Positions 7,708 to 16,306 of a stretch of DNA of 64,000 bases are shown piece after piece. The notes below the pieces were generated by a model that worked only from the letters and a program-made list of their open reading frames with translations, was not told the origin of the DNA and did no database searches. The stretch lies in assembly GCF_030063245.1 (NCBI RefSeq), contig NZ_JASISR010000015.1:1-64000 (forward strand), written 5' to 3'. A program made the translations under genes and the position numbers. The DNA comes from Paenarthrobacter sp. PH39-S1. GTDB lineage: Bacteria; Actinomycetota; Actinomycetes; Actinomycetales; Micrococcaceae. How positions within the stretch are numbered: position 1 is the first letter of the stretch; every line of letters begins with the position of its first letter.

Positions 7708-8703
7708 TTAAGTCGCGAGATCCCTTGCGATGAGGTCGGAATGAATGCTGGTGGCCACGACACTCGCGTGGCCAGCAGCGCCGATTGCGAGAAAAGCAGG
7801 GTTCGTGCACGACCCTGCTGCCCACACGCCAGGGATGGTCGTTCGACCGTTCGGTTCAGTCCTGATGATCCCGGTCGCTCGGACGTCGTTGGTCAACTCA
7901 CAGCCTAGGCGCTCTGCCAATCGGGACTTCGAAACCTGTCGAACCGTACTGAACACCGCGGCGAAACCGTTAAAGTAACCTGTGCCGAGTCGCACGCCGA
8001 GGACACCGTCGACAGCGTTGTGGATTTCTTCGATCTGGCCAAGTCGGACTTTCACTCCCGAGCGGCGAAGACGCTCGCTGGTTTCAGCATCGACGTCGTC
8101 ACGGTTGGGGAAGAATGTTATGTCCTCACTCCAGCTCGACAACAGGATGGCGCGTTCGCACCCTTGGGCCATATCGTCCGAGAAGGCCACCTGAGCTAGT
8201 GGGCGATCTCGGACTTCCCAGCCGTGGCAATGGGGGCACGCAACGACCGAAGTCCCCCAGTGGTCGGCCAGCCCTGGAATTGCGGGCAGTAGGTCCTCAA
8301 CACCGCCGGCGAGGACCACACATCGGCTGTGGAACTGGTCTTTGCCCGCCCGGAGGGTGAAGCCTCTGCTGAGGTCACCGTCCACCGATATCACCCTCGA
8401 CGAGACGCGTTCCACGTTGTAGGGATCTAACATCTGTTCGCCTCGCGTGAGAAGCCCGAACGGCGTTTCGTCCTCCACAGACAGATAGTTCCTGACGTGT
8501 TCCGCTGCGGCGTTCCGTGGGTGGCCGTCATCAAAAAGCGCGACGCTCCTTCGAGCCCTGCCAAGTGTCAAGGCGGCCTGCAGCCCAGCCACCCCTCCTC
8601 CGATAATTGCTACCTCAACTTGATGCACAACGATCAAACCTCTGCTTCTGCTCTCGACGCGAACGGTGTGGAAACTCGACTGATGCGGTCCGCCGCGTGT
8701 CAT
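7708..8703 (-). CDS. FAD-dependent thioredoxin-reductase-like oxidoreductase
   Basis: 331 residues (or 306 from GTG 8628). FAD site VAIIGGGVAGLQAALTLGRA (about residues 31-50), middle VLAGGVEDLLPAIPGL, then WGTSVVACPHCHGWEVRD and a C-terminal WAAGSCTNP FAD-binding motif. The CPHC pair aligns with the redox CxxC of thioredoxin-reductase-like proteins of the TrxB/GliT group, so it is probably a disulfide oxidoreductase. Which start is used is unclear: the Rossmann fold begins right after the GTG at 8628. No redox partner is adjacent; the neighbouring GbsR-type regulator is co-oriented 137 bp upstream. Confidence 0.82.
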   Translation of the reverse strand: MTRGGPHQSSFHTVRVESRSRGLIVVHQVEVAIIGGGVAGLQAALTLGRARRSVALFDDGHPRNAAAEHVRNYLSVEDETPFGLLTRGEQMLDPYNVERVSSRVISVDGDLSRGFTLRAGKDQFHSRCVVLAGGVEDLLPAIPGLADHWGTSVVACPHCHGWEVRDRPLAQVAFSDDMAQGCERAILLSSWSEDITFFPNRDDVDAETSERLRRSGVKVRLGQIEEIHNAVDGVLGVRLGTGYFNGFAAVFSTVRQVSKSRLAERLGCELTNDVRATGIIRTEPNGRTTIPGVWAAGSCTNPAFLAIGAAGHASVVATSIHSDLIARDLAT

Positions 8704-8840
8704 GGGGACCTACTGCTCCAACGAGACTGATGAGTTGAGGCCAACGCACGACTCTGTGCTCCTACCTCCGAAATCCTTGAAGGCCGTCGGGATCGGCCTC
8801 GGTGGTGATGGACAACGATTGCCCCTCTAAGCGGCGCCGC

Positions 8841-9299
8841 TCAATCTGCGCTAGGCCCGTGGCTGTCTCGCCAGCTACGAACGAGTTTCGCGAGTTCTAC
8901 TCGGAGGAAGCCAAAGAAGCTCGCAGTCTCCCTGAGGCGATACGCGATTGCCCCGTCTTCAAGATTGCTCGCTCCTTCGTTGAGCACGTCTTCTAGGATT
9001 CTGAGGTGATCCTCCTGGCTTACCACTGCGGCCATCCATGCGTCCGGACGCACTCGGTAAACAACTTGGCGATCGCTTTGCCGGCGTGCTTCGACGAGGT
9101 CGAGGGCGCGAAGCATCTTCGCCCCATTTGATATCGCCGACGCGCCGACTTCCAAGAGCTCAGCGAGATCCGCAGCGCTGAGGGATCCTTGGCGCGCCAC
9201 CATAAGCGCAGCAAAAATGCGAGCGGACATGCGCGGCCATCCGGCGCGGGTCAATACATCGGCAAACCGTTCAACGAACGGTTCCACAGCGTTATCCAC
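8841..9299 (-). CDS. MarR/GbsR-type transcriptional regulator
   Basis: 152 residues with a winged HTH: SARIFAALMVARQGSLSAAD, LAELLEVGASAISNGAKMLR, then LDLVEARRQSDRQVVYRV (the wing). The FADVLTRAGWPRMSARI opening is typical of GbsR-like MarR proteins that sit divergent to ABC or MFS exporters. It is divergent from the ABC exporter at 9374-11805, and the shared 74-bp gap contains a near-perfect palindrome (9336-9356), so it very likely represses the exporter and itself. Confidence 0.88.
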   Translation of the reverse strand: MDNAVEPFVERFADVLTRAGWPRMSARIFAALMVARQGSLSAADLAELLEVGASAISNGAKMLRALDLVEARRQSDRQVVYRVRPDAWMAAVVSQEDHLRILEDVLNEGASNLEDGAIAYRLRETASFFGFLRVELAKLVRSWRDSHGPSAD

Positions 9300-9335
9300 A
9301 TTGTCTCCTTAGCAGTCTGCAAGTTATCGTAGCTT

Positions 9336-9356
9336 ATTTCTTGAACTTCATGAAAT
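9336..9356. promoter_or_regulatory. Probable GbsR/MarR operator between regulator and ABC exporter
   Basis: ATTTCTTGAA and TTCATGAAAT, separated by one base, form a 21-bp inverted repeat with one mismatch per arm. It ends 17 bp before the ABC ATPase start codon and lies in the divergent gap. Its AT-rich character contrasts with the flanking genes. Confidence 0.6.
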
Positions 9357-9373
9357 TTGTGTATTATGGAACC

Positions 9374-10270
9374 ATGAACAATGTGATCGAAATGCGTGGC
9401 GTCAAGAAGTCTTTCGGGCGAGTGCACGCACTAGTTGGGTTGGACCTGCAGCTCGCCCAAGGCGGGGTTCACGGTCTGCTTGGTCCGAACGGTGCCGGGA
9501 AATCGACCGCGATCCGCGTGCTCCTCGGCATGTTGCGCGCCGATGCAGGAGAGGTCAAGATTCTGGGCGTCGATCCGTGGTCCGCTCCGGCACAAGCTCG
9601 GAGCAGGCTTGCCTACGTTCCTGGTGACGTAGCACTCTGGCCCAACCTCTCAGGGGGAGAGACTCTCGACATCCTCGCGCGAATGCACGGGGGTGAAAAT
9701 CTGAGCAAGCGCAAGTCCTTGATCGAGGCGTTCGAACTGGATCCGACCCGTCGTAGCCGTACCTACTCGAAAGGGAATCGCCAGAAGGTTGCCTTAGTGT
9801 CCGCTTTCAGCGCGACGGCGGAGTTGCTCATATTGGACGAACCGACCTCGGGCTTGGACCCGTTGATGGAAGCCGTCTTCAAGCAGTGCGTCGCTGACGC
9901 TCGACGGGATGGTCAGACTGTTTTGCTGTCTAGCCACATCCTCTCCGAGGTCGAGCAGCTCTGCGACCGCGTGAGTATCGTGCGGGCGGGACAAGTTGTT
10001 GACACAGGGTCCCTCGCTGACTTGCGCGGACACGCCGCGACGATCGTGACAGCCACGGTTACCCATGTCCCGCGGGGGCTTGAGGATGTACCTGGGGTGC
10101 AGCGAGTGGATATGGATGGGAGGCACCTGCAGATCAGTACGACCGCTGTCGACTCGGTCATGGAGGTACTCGTGACACACGGAATCGAGACGCTAGCCGT
10201 AGCACCGCCCACACTCGAGGACCTGTTCCTGCACTACTACTCCAACGCAACCAAAGCGGTGTCGGCATGA
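9374..10270 (+). CDS. ABC exporter ATP-binding protein
   Basis: 298 residues from ATG 9374. Walker A GPNGAGKST at residues 37-45, Q-loop region LAYVPGDVALWP, signature YSKGNRQKV in place of LSGGQ (the form found in DrrA-like drug exporters), Walker B LLILDEPTSGLD and switch His in LLSSHILSE. The long C-terminal tail is typical of this group. It overlaps the permease gene by ATGA, so the two are one transporter. The upstream MarR-type gene is its likely repressor. The substrate is probably an antibiotic or other toxic compound. Confidence 0.93.
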   Translation: MNNVIEMRGVKKSFGRVHALVGLDLQLAQGGVHGLLGPNGAGKSTAIRVLLGMLRADAGEVKILGVDPWSAPAQARSRLAYVPGDVALWPNLSGGETLDILARMHGGENLSKRKSLIEAFELDPTRRSRTYSKGNRQKVALVSAFSATAELLILDEPTSGLDPLMEAVFKQCVADARRDGQTVLLSSHILSEVEQLCDRVSIVRAGQVVDTGSLADLRGHAATIVTATVTHVPRGLEDVPGVQRVDMDGRHLQISTTAVDSVMEVLVTHGIETLAVAPPTLEDLFLHYYSNATKAVSA

Positions 10271-11805
10271 ATGCCATGCGTGGAACCCGGCTGATGCTAG
10301 GCCTGGTCCTACGGCGGGAACGCATTCACGCAACCGCATGGTACGGCCTCGCGGGATTGGTACTGGTGGGTGTCGCTGCTGGTATCGCCGCCACCTATCC
10401 GACAGAGGCAGCGCGGCAACAACTCGCCGCCTCGGTCAACTCGAGCGGACAAGAGCTGTTCCTTATTGGGCCAATCTTCAGCGCAAGCCTAGGAGGCATC
10501 GGATTGTGGCGGATGACGGGCGTTGCGGCGCTCGTTGTCAGCCTCGCATCGATTTTCACCGTTATGCGCAACACCCGCGCGACCGAAGAGAGCGGAACAA
10601 CCGAATTACTTTCGGCCGCTCGAATCGGGCGCGGGGCTCCCCTCGCCGCCGCCATGGTGGTCGCAGCGGTCGGATCGGCTTTCTGCGGCGTGATCGTCGG
10701 CATCGGCTTCATTGCTATAGGCGGTTCACCGTTTGGGAGCCTGCTGGCTGGCGCGCAGGTGATCTCTTTCGGCCTGCTCGCTGCAACCATCGCAGCACTG
10801 ACCGGACAGATGTTACGAACTGCGCGTGCCGGCACTGGGATAGCCGTCGCAGTAGTAGGGGGCTTCTACCTTCTTCGCGGCGCTGCCGACGCACATGGCG
10901 GGGGCATTTCTTGGGTGTCACCGTTCGAATGGATTGCCGCGATACGCCCATTCGCGGAAGACAACGCGCTGCCGCTGCTGCCCGTGCTCGTCCTTGTGAC
11001 GGCCCTATCGGGAGCAGGGCTCTTTATCGCAGGACGCCGCGATTTTGGAGCTGGCCTCATGCACGACCGTCTCGGCCCAGCGCACGCGAGCAATGCACTG
11101 CGCGGTCCCGTGACTCTCGCCTTGAAGATCAGCCGACCGACGATCGTGAGCTGGAGCCTCGGCGCACTTTTGGTGGCCTTCCTCATCGGAGCAGTCTCAG
11201 CTGTTGTAGATAAGCAAGCCCCGCTGAAACTCTCCGGTATAGAAGGCGGCCAGGGCCTTATCACTGTCGTTCTCTATCTCGTCCCCATCATCGCCGCGGT
11301 ATGCGGGATGCAAACGACGCTGCGCCTGCGCGGCGAGGTGACAAGCGGAAGAGCCGAGGCGGTACTCTCCCGTCCGGTCGATCGCGGGCGCTGGGGTTTT
11401 GCGTACGCTATCAGCGGCGCATTGGCAGGGTTCATCGTCCTCTTCACTTTCGGAGTTGGCCTTGGGCTTGCGCGACCCTCCGAGATGCTCACCCTGATTG
11501 TCGCCAGTGTTGCCAAGGCGCCGGCCGTCTGGTTCTTTGTCGCAGTCACCGCGCTCCTACTCTGTGCTCTTCCCAGGGCGGCTGGCGGAATCGCATACGC
11601 GCTGCTAGCGGCATTCGTATCGTTGGAATTGCTCGTCGAGTTCCGCATCGTACCGCCCCAAGTTTTGTATGCGTCGCCGTTCGCCCTGGCACCCCAACTC
11701 CCGGATGGGCCGTTGAACGCCCAATGGGCCATCCTGGTTCTAGCCGGCATCGCGGCGCTCATCATGGCCGCAAGCCGAGTCTTGCGACAAATGGACATCC
11801 GATAG
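10267..11805 (+). CDS. ABC exporter permease, 12 predicted membrane spans
   Basis: 512 residues, highly hydrophobic, with about twelve membrane segments arranged as two six-span halves (roughly 20-260 and 280-510). The halves share the motif ATEESGTTELLSAARIGRG / GEVTSGRAEAVLSRPVDRGR at the equivalent cytoplasmic loop. This is the build of the tetronasin-type exporter permeases, in which one long permease pairs with one ATPase. Translation is coupled to the ATPase gene by a 4-bp overlap. Confidence 0.88.
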   Translation: MNAMRGTRLMLGLVLRRERIHATAWYGLAGLVLVGVAAGIAATYPTEAARQQLAASVNSSGQELFLIGPIFSASLGGIGLWRMTGVAALVVSLASIFTVMRNTRATEESGTTELLSAARIGRGAPLAAAMVVAAVGSAFCGVIVGIGFIAIGGSPFGSLLAGAQVISFGLLAATIAALTGQMLRTARAGTGIAVAVVGGFYLLRGAADAHGGGISWVSPFEWIAAIRPFAEDNALPLLPVLVLVTALSGAGLFIAGRRDFGAGLMHDRLGPAHASNALRGPVTLALKISRPTIVSWSLGALLVAFLIGAVSAVVDKQAPLKLSGIEGGQGLITVVLYLVPIIAAVCGMQTTLRLRGEVTSGRAEAVLSRPVDRGRWGFAYAISGALAGFIVLFTFGVGLGLARPSEMLTLIVASVAKAPAVWFFVAVTALLLCALPRAAGGIAYALLAAFVSLELLVEFRIVPPQVLYASPFALAPQLPDGPLNAQWAILVLAGIAALIMAASRVLRQMDIR

Positions 11806-11996
11806 TGGCGGGGTGCCTGGCGTTGCTGCAGCGTGCTACTGATCGTGATGCCCGGCCCTAAAGTGCTCTTCGCGGCTGATGCGCGGAAAGATAAACGCTC
11901 TGGCGCTCCTGACCTGCTGCACGTGAGGAATGCGATGAAGCATGCTCTCGAGGGTTAGGACGGTCGTCCTCCGCCGCCTCAGTGAGTTGCCAACGA

Positions 11997-12034
11997 TTGT
12001 TGACTCTTGCGACCCCCGCGCGTAAAGTCAACAG
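11997..12034 (+). promoter_or_regulatory. Promoter with embedded operator upstream of the FAD monooxygenase
   Basis: TTGTTGACT (11997-12005) and AGTCAACAG (12026-12034) form an inverted repeat with one mismatch. Inside it, TTGACT at 12000-12005 and TAAAGT at 12023-12028 are spaced 17 bp apart, a good -35/-10 pair. A repressor on this repeat would block both elements. The TetR protein encoded at the end of this operon (13470-14084) is the obvious candidate. Confidence 0.6.
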
Positions 12035-12067
12035 TTGTAGGCCAGCAAGTGTTGATAGGAGAAGGAA

Positions 12068-13219
12068 ATGATTGCGAGCCACTCGGACGTTCTCGTTGTG
12101 GGTGCAGGCCCAGTTGGCTTGACCGCGGCTGGCATCTTACAACGGCGCGGGCACGCCGTGACGATCATCGACGCTGCAGGAGAGTCAGACAGCACCTCCC
12201 GTGCGGCTGTAATTCACCCCCGCACACTCGAGGTGCTTGAAGGCGTCGGTGCAACCGATCGGATTCTGAGCGAGGGCGTGAAGGTTCCTGTTTTCACTGT
12301 GAGAGAGAGAGAGAAGATCCTGGCACGGTTGAACTTCGGCGAGCTCAAGACCCGGTACCCGTTCACAGTCATGCTGCAGCAGTGGCGGACGGAGCGCATC
12401 TTGGAGGACCTCCTAGAAGAGCACGGTGGAAGAGTGCACCGGCGTGTCCGTGCGACGTCCGTTGTTCCAACGCCCGAGGGATCGGCCGTTAGCCTTCTCC
12501 ACGCGAACGGGGTCAGGTCCGAAGTGACCGCTCGATTCGTGGTCGGTGCCGACGGCTTGCACAGCACAGTGAGGAGTGAGGCGGGAATCGCCTTCAGTGG
12601 CGGCACCTACGAACAGTCGTTTATCCTTGCAGACATCGAGATGACGTGGCCGCTGCCGTCGGATGAAGTCCAGCTCTTCTTTTCCGCTGAAGGGCTCGTC
12701 GTCATCGCTCCATTGCCCGGCGGTCACCACCGAGTTGTAGCGACCGTTGACAGGGCTGAGGAACATCCCAGCCTGGAGACAATCGCCTCGTTGCTGGCGC
12801 AGCGGGGCCCCAAGGGCACGCGGGTTGAGCGCTTGGTCTGGAGTTCTCGCTTTCGCGTTCAGCACCGACTCGCAGCTTCTTACCGGAACGGATCGGTGTT
12901 CCTGGCGGGAGACGCCGCCCACGTTCACAGCCCCGCGGGGGGGCAGGGCATGAACACCGGCATTCAGGACGCCGTCGACCTCGCTCGTACCCTGATCCTC
13001 GCTTTGGAGGGGAAGGGTGTGGAAGCAGAGTTGGACGGCTACGAAGCGCGACGGCGCCCAGTCGCCCAGGCCGTTGTGGCCCTGACCGATAGGATGACCC
13101 GAGTAGCCACCGTTAAGGGACCTCTGGCCCGAAATGCGCGCAATGTCGCCGTGGGGGTGGTACTCAGCGTTCCAGCCTTGCGACACCGCCTCGCCGAAAG
13201 GATTGGCGAGCTCCGATGA
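12068..13219 (+). CDS. FAD-dependent aromatic-ring monooxygenase (PHBH/PheA type)
   Basis: 383 residues. N-terminal FAD site LVVGAGPVGLTAAGILQRRG (GxGxxG), central VVGADGLHSTVR (DG motif), and the second FAD motif FLAGDAAHVHSPAGGQGMN (GD motif). This set defines group A flavoprotein monooxygenases, which hydroxylate aromatic or polyketide substrates using NAD(P)H. AGGAGAAGGAA precedes the ATG. It heads an operon with a TetR regulator. Inactivation of an aromatic antibiotic or catabolism of a phenol are both possible. Confidence 0.9.
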   Translation: MIASHSDVLVVGAGPVGLTAAGILQRRGHAVTIIDAAGESDSTSRAAVIHPRTLEVLEGVGATDRILSEGVKVPVFTVREREKILARLNFGELKTRYPFTVMLQQWRTERILEDLLEEHGGRVHRRVRATSVVPTPEGSAVSLLHANGVRSEVTARFVVGADGLHSTVRSEAGIAFSGGTYEQSFILADIEMTWPLPSDEVQLFFSAEGLVVIAPLPGGHHRVVATVDRAEEHPSLETIASLLAQRGPKGTRVERLVWSSRFRVQHRLAASYRNGSVFLAGDAAHVHSPAGGQGMNTGIQDAVDLARTLILALEGKGVEAELDGYEARRRPVAQAVVALTDRMTRVATVKGPLARNARNVAVGVVLSVPALRHRLAERIGELR

Positions 13220-13469
13220 CTGCAGTCAGATCGGTCACGGAAGGCTTACGACTGGTTCACCCTAGGGGAGCGCATCTGCGATCGTGGCTTTGTCCAGGCA
13301 CCGAGCGGCATTCGCTCCGCGATATTTACGCATCGCACGAAGATTTTTGGAGTTCCAATTCAGATGCTTTAAGAAGAGGTCTGCTGAAGGGGCCACCGGA
13401 CGTTTTTATAATTAGCCGCACGTGGACTAGTCAACAGCCGTTGCGTACGATTCAAGAGCTGACGGAAGG

Positions 13470-14084
13470 ATGCACAGCGTGCGACGAGGCGAACGGTCAC
13501 AGGAGCGGATCCTAAGCACCGCGCAGTCGCAATTCGCGGCCCGCGGCTACGAGGCAACGACGATCAGATCCGTGGCCACCGAAGCGCACATCGATCCTTC
13601 GATGGTGATGCGCTATTTCGGCAGTAAAGAAGGGCTCTTCGCTGCGGCGACGTCCGTCGAGCTGCGGATCCCTGACTTGGCTGGGGTGCCGCGTGACGAA
13701 CTTGGGGTTGCGGTCGCACGCCACTTTATGTCAACTTGGGAGGCGGAGACATCAGCACCCTTACGGGTGCTCCTTTCTTCGGCGCTTTCGGGCAGCGCCG
13801 CTGCGGCCCGTGTGTCCGAAATATTCCGCACGCAATTGGAGCCCATCATCCGCGCTTCTGGCACTGCAGACGGGCGCGAGGCGAACGAGCGGGCCGGACT
13901 CATTTCAACCCAGGTTCTCGGCTTCGCGCTGTGCCGCTATGTCTTGCGGCTGCCCCCCATCGTGTCTTTAGAACCCGACGCGGCTATCGGCTGGCTTGCT
14001 CCCGTCATTCAGCGATATCTGGTGGCGCCCGCACCCGAGCGGCGGGCCGCAGGGGGCGAGCGAAGTGCGGCTGCCGAGGGCTAG
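13470..14084 (+). CDS. TetR-family transcriptional regulator
   Basis: 204 residues. HTH at residues about 10-55: RGERSQERILSTAQSQFAAR, GYEATTIRSVATEAHIDPSM, VMRYFGSKEGLFAAA. The C-terminal TetR_C domain resembles the AcrR-like group (LGFALCRYVLRLPP). It is downstream of and in the same direction as the FAD monooxygenase, whose promoter lies inside an inverted repeat, so it probably represses that operon. A small frame at 13216-13515 bridges the two genes but shows no family features. Confidence 0.88.
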   Translation: MHSVRRGERSQERILSTAQSQFAARGYEATTIRSVATEAHIDPSMVMRYFGSKEGLFAAATSVELRIPDLAGVPRDELGVAVARHFMSTWEAETSAPLRVLLSSALSGSAAAARVSEIFRTQLEPIIRASGTADGREANERAGLISTQVLGFALCRYVLRLPPIVSLEPDAAIGWLAPVIQRYLVAPAPERRAAGGERSAAAEG

Positions 14085-14156
14085 CTAAAATTGCCCCGAT
14101 CAAAAACCGTCAGTTTCAGAAGCAGTTGCACTGGATTCCGCGGAAGTACTGGACTT

Positions 14157-14197
14157 GTGCAGACGACTGACACGGAAGCACTCGAAGTCGTCTGTAC
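14157..14197. repeat. 12-bp inverted repeat near a resolvase remnant
   Basis: GTGCAGACGACT (14157-14168) and AGTCGTCTGTAC (14186-14197) pair with one mismatch and are separated by 17 bases. It is not followed by a T run, so it is a poor terminator. It lies just beyond the 3' end of the minus-strand resolvase fragment and may be a transposon end or recombination subsite. Confidence 0.35.
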
Positions 14198-14252
14198 AAA
14201 GCGTCATTCTGTCTGAAGGCGCTTGCACCAGCCTCCACCGATGCTGGAGCTC

Positions 14253-14470
14253 TCAGGCGTTTTGCTGGTTCACGGCGGTCAGCATTTCCGTTGGTCGGGG
14301 CGGCAGGTACCGGTAGAGGCTGGAGCGGGTGATACCGGTGGCTTTGACGATCTCGGAGATGGACTGGTCCTCCTGGTCGCGAAGTGTGTGGCGTAGACGA
14401 GTTTCGCTGGATCGATCACGCTGGGGCGCCCGATCCTCTTGCTCTTGGCAGCGGCAACGGCACGCGGCGG
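14253..14470 (-). pseudogene. Tn3-type resolvase, C-terminal HTH fragment
   Basis: Minus-strand translation gives KSKRIGRPSVIDPAKLVYAT and, after a one-base shift, LRDQEDQSISEIVKATGITR then SSLYRYLPPRP. This is the C-terminal DNA-binding part of a serine resolvase. The catalytic N-terminal domain is gone; the upstream bases lead straight into the MarR gene region. It marks the edge of a deleted transposon. Confidence 0.7.
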
Positions 14471-14516
14471 AGCGGGTCTCCTGTGGCGCGGCTCTATAGG
14501 GCGGGGCGTCCGGCGG

Positions 14517-14981
14517 TCAGCCGATATCGTCGGTCGGCGACCTGCTCACGTAGCCCCCGTCGACATCCGTCATGTCGTCGAGGAAGTCCGCGATGATCTC
14601 GAGTTGCTCGGGGCTTCGCGCGGAAAGGACGGCTTGCAGATGAGCCCCATATTCGGTGTAGTGGTGTGCCAGCCGCGCCTGACCTTCTGCTGCGGGAACG
14701 ACTAGGACCTTCCTGCGGTCATGGGGGTCGCGTTCGCGCTTGATGAAGCCGCCGCGTTCCAAGCGGTCGAGGAGTGCAGTCATGCTCCCCGTGGAAAGCC
14801 CGGTAATAGCCGCAAGCTGGCCGGGGGACTTAGGTCCGTCGACGTTGAGAAGGCTAAGGACTTGCCCATCGCTTGCCCCTAGGCCGACGCGCGAGCTGAC
14901 AGCTTGGTTGTGCAGCACAACAGCCGCGATGAAACGAAGAACAGACTGACCTACATGCTCGCGTATTTGGGTATTTTCCAT
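14517..14981 (-). CDS. MarR-family transcriptional regulator
   Basis: 154 residues from ATG 14981. The MarR winged helix is clear: LSLLNVDGPKSPGQLAAITG, LSTGSMTALLDRLERGGFIK, RERDPHDRRKVLV. The wing motif DPxDRRKV is canonical. It is divergent from an FAD monooxygenase with an 80-bp gap that holds a GATACT-CTA-AGTATC palindrome. It should repress that gene until a phenolic ligand binds. Confidence 0.92.
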   Translation of the reverse strand: MENTQIREHVGQSVLRFIAAVVLHNQAVSSRVGLGASDGQVLSLLNVDGPKSPGQLAAITGLSTGSMTALLDRLERGGFIKRERDPHDRRKVLVVPAAEGQARLAHHYTEYGAHLQAVLSARSPEQLEIIADFLDDMTDVDGGYVSRSPTDDIG

Positions 14982-15012
14982 CGCGTCTCTTCCTTTTTTC
15001 TCGATCTTTCGA

Positions 15013-15027
15013 GATACTCTAAGTATC
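15013..15027. promoter_or_regulatory. Probable MarR operator
   Basis: GATACTCTAAGTATC is a perfect 6-bp inverted repeat around CTA in the divergent gap between the MarR gene and the FAD monooxygenase. The surrounding 40 bases are AT-rich, consistent with back-to-back promoters. Confidence 0.6.
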
Positions 15028-15061
15028 AAGATAGTTTATGAACCAAATCCTGGAGGTTTAG

Positions 15062-16306
15062 ATGCGTTCAGCTCTTATCATCGGCGGTGGGATCGCAGGG
15101 CCGGCCGCTGCAATTGCACTGCGACAGGCGGGGTTCGATGCCACCGTGTGCGAAGCCTACCCTGCTGGGGCGGATGAAGTCGGATCGTGGTTGACGTTGC
15201 AGGCCAACGGGATCGATGCTCTCGCGGCGATCGGCGCACACAGCCTGGTGGCGTCAATCGGCTTTGCGACTCGCACCATGCGATTCGTGAATGGAAACGG
15301 TCGAGTGCTCGGTACGATCAGCAACGGCAACCCCCTGCCCGACGGCACGCCAAGTCAGATGGTGCCCCGTGCGGCCCTGTATCGAGCCCTCCGAGACGAA
15401 GCGGAGGCCCGTGGCGCGCACGTTCATTACAACGCACGGCTCATCGATGCACGCCTTGCCCCTGGCGGGGGAGTCCAGGCAACTTTCGCTGACGGTGAGG
15501 TCCGAAGCGCTGACGTGCTGATCGGTGCTGACGGCATCCGGTCGGTGGTTCGCCGGATAATCGACCCCGCAGCACCCGAAGCACGGTACGTCCCCGTACT
15601 CAACTTAGGGGACAAGATCCCCGACTTTCCGCTCAGCTTGCTGGGGCGCCCGACCGATGAGTTCCAGATGATATTCGGCAAGCGCTGCTTCTTCGGAATC
15701 ACCGCCACTCCAGACGGCGGGGCGGTCTGGTTTGCCAACCCTCCCGAGCCTCAAGAACCCCCCGCAGGCCAACTCCAGCGGGTATCCAGCGCCGCATGGC
15801 GCAGCCGGCTCGCCCGTCTCTTTGAGGACGACAACGGCCCCGTCGCGGATGTTGCGCGGCGAGCTATTCAGAGCGCCCCGGAGCCTCTACTCGCGTGGCC
15901 CACCTATGACCTCCCGACTGTCCCGAAATGGCACCGCGGCGCGATCGCGATCATCGGCGACGCCGCCCACGCAACTGCACCATCTGCCGGACAAGGCGCC
16001 GCCCTCGCCCTTGAAGACGCAGTCGTAATCGCCCAATGCCTCCGCGACTCACCGGACGCGGAAACAGCTTTCACTGCTTTCGAGGAAATCCGCCGCGACC
16101 GAGTTGAGAAGACCGCGACGCACGGCAACCGCGGCAGTACAAGCAAAGCGGTCGGGCCGTTCGGCCGCATCATCCGTGATGCAATCCTGCCCATCATCTT
16201 CCGGCATCTTAGCAGCAACAATGGCGCGGCCACCCAATGGATCACCAACCATCACATTGACTGGGCCAGTACTCCGATTCCACTTGCCCCCAGCCTCCCC
16301 GAGTGA
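15062..16306 (+). CDS. FAD-dependent monooxygenase
   Basis: 414 residues. FAD motifs: ALIIGGGIAGPAAAIALRQA at the N terminus, VLIGADGIRSVVRRIIDPAA in the middle, and AIIGDAAHATAPSAGQGAAL near residue 300. This is the group A flavoprotein monooxygenase pattern, closer to the salicylate/zeaxanthin-epoxidase-like branch and distinct from the enzyme at 12068. TGGAGG precedes the ATG. Its 3' end overlaps the convergent MerR gene by 65 bases. Confidence 0.9.
   Translation: MRSALIIGGGIAGPAAAIALRQAGFDATVCEAYPAGADEVGSWLTLQANGIDALAAIGAHSLVASIGFATRTMRFVNGNGRVLGTISNGNPLPDGTPSQMVPRAALYRALRDEAEARGAHVHYNARLIDARLAPGGGVQATFADGEVRSADVLIGADGIRSVVRRIIDPAAPEARYVPVLNLGDKIPDFPLSLLGRPTDEFQMIFGKRCFFGITATPDGGAVWFANPPEPQEPPAGQLQRVSSAAWRSRLARLFEDDNGPVADVARRAIQSAPEPLLAWPTYDLPTVPKWHRGAIAIIGDAAHATAPSAGQGAALALEDAVVIAQCLRDSPDAETAFTAFEEIRRDRVEKTATHGNRGSTSKAVGPFGRIIRDAILPIIFRHLSSNNGAATQWITNHHIDWASTPIPLAPSLPE

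Noticed and set aside
10338-11213. 291-residue arginine-rich frame inside the ABC permease gene
   Set aside because: A +2-frame shadow of a GC-rich membrane-protein gene; composition is random.
13216-13515. 99-residue frame overlapping the FAD monooxygenase stop by ATGA
   Set aside because: The junction looks like translational coupling, but the product has no recognisable domain and overlaps the TetR start by 46 bases. It may be the remains of an extra gene, but this cannot be supported.
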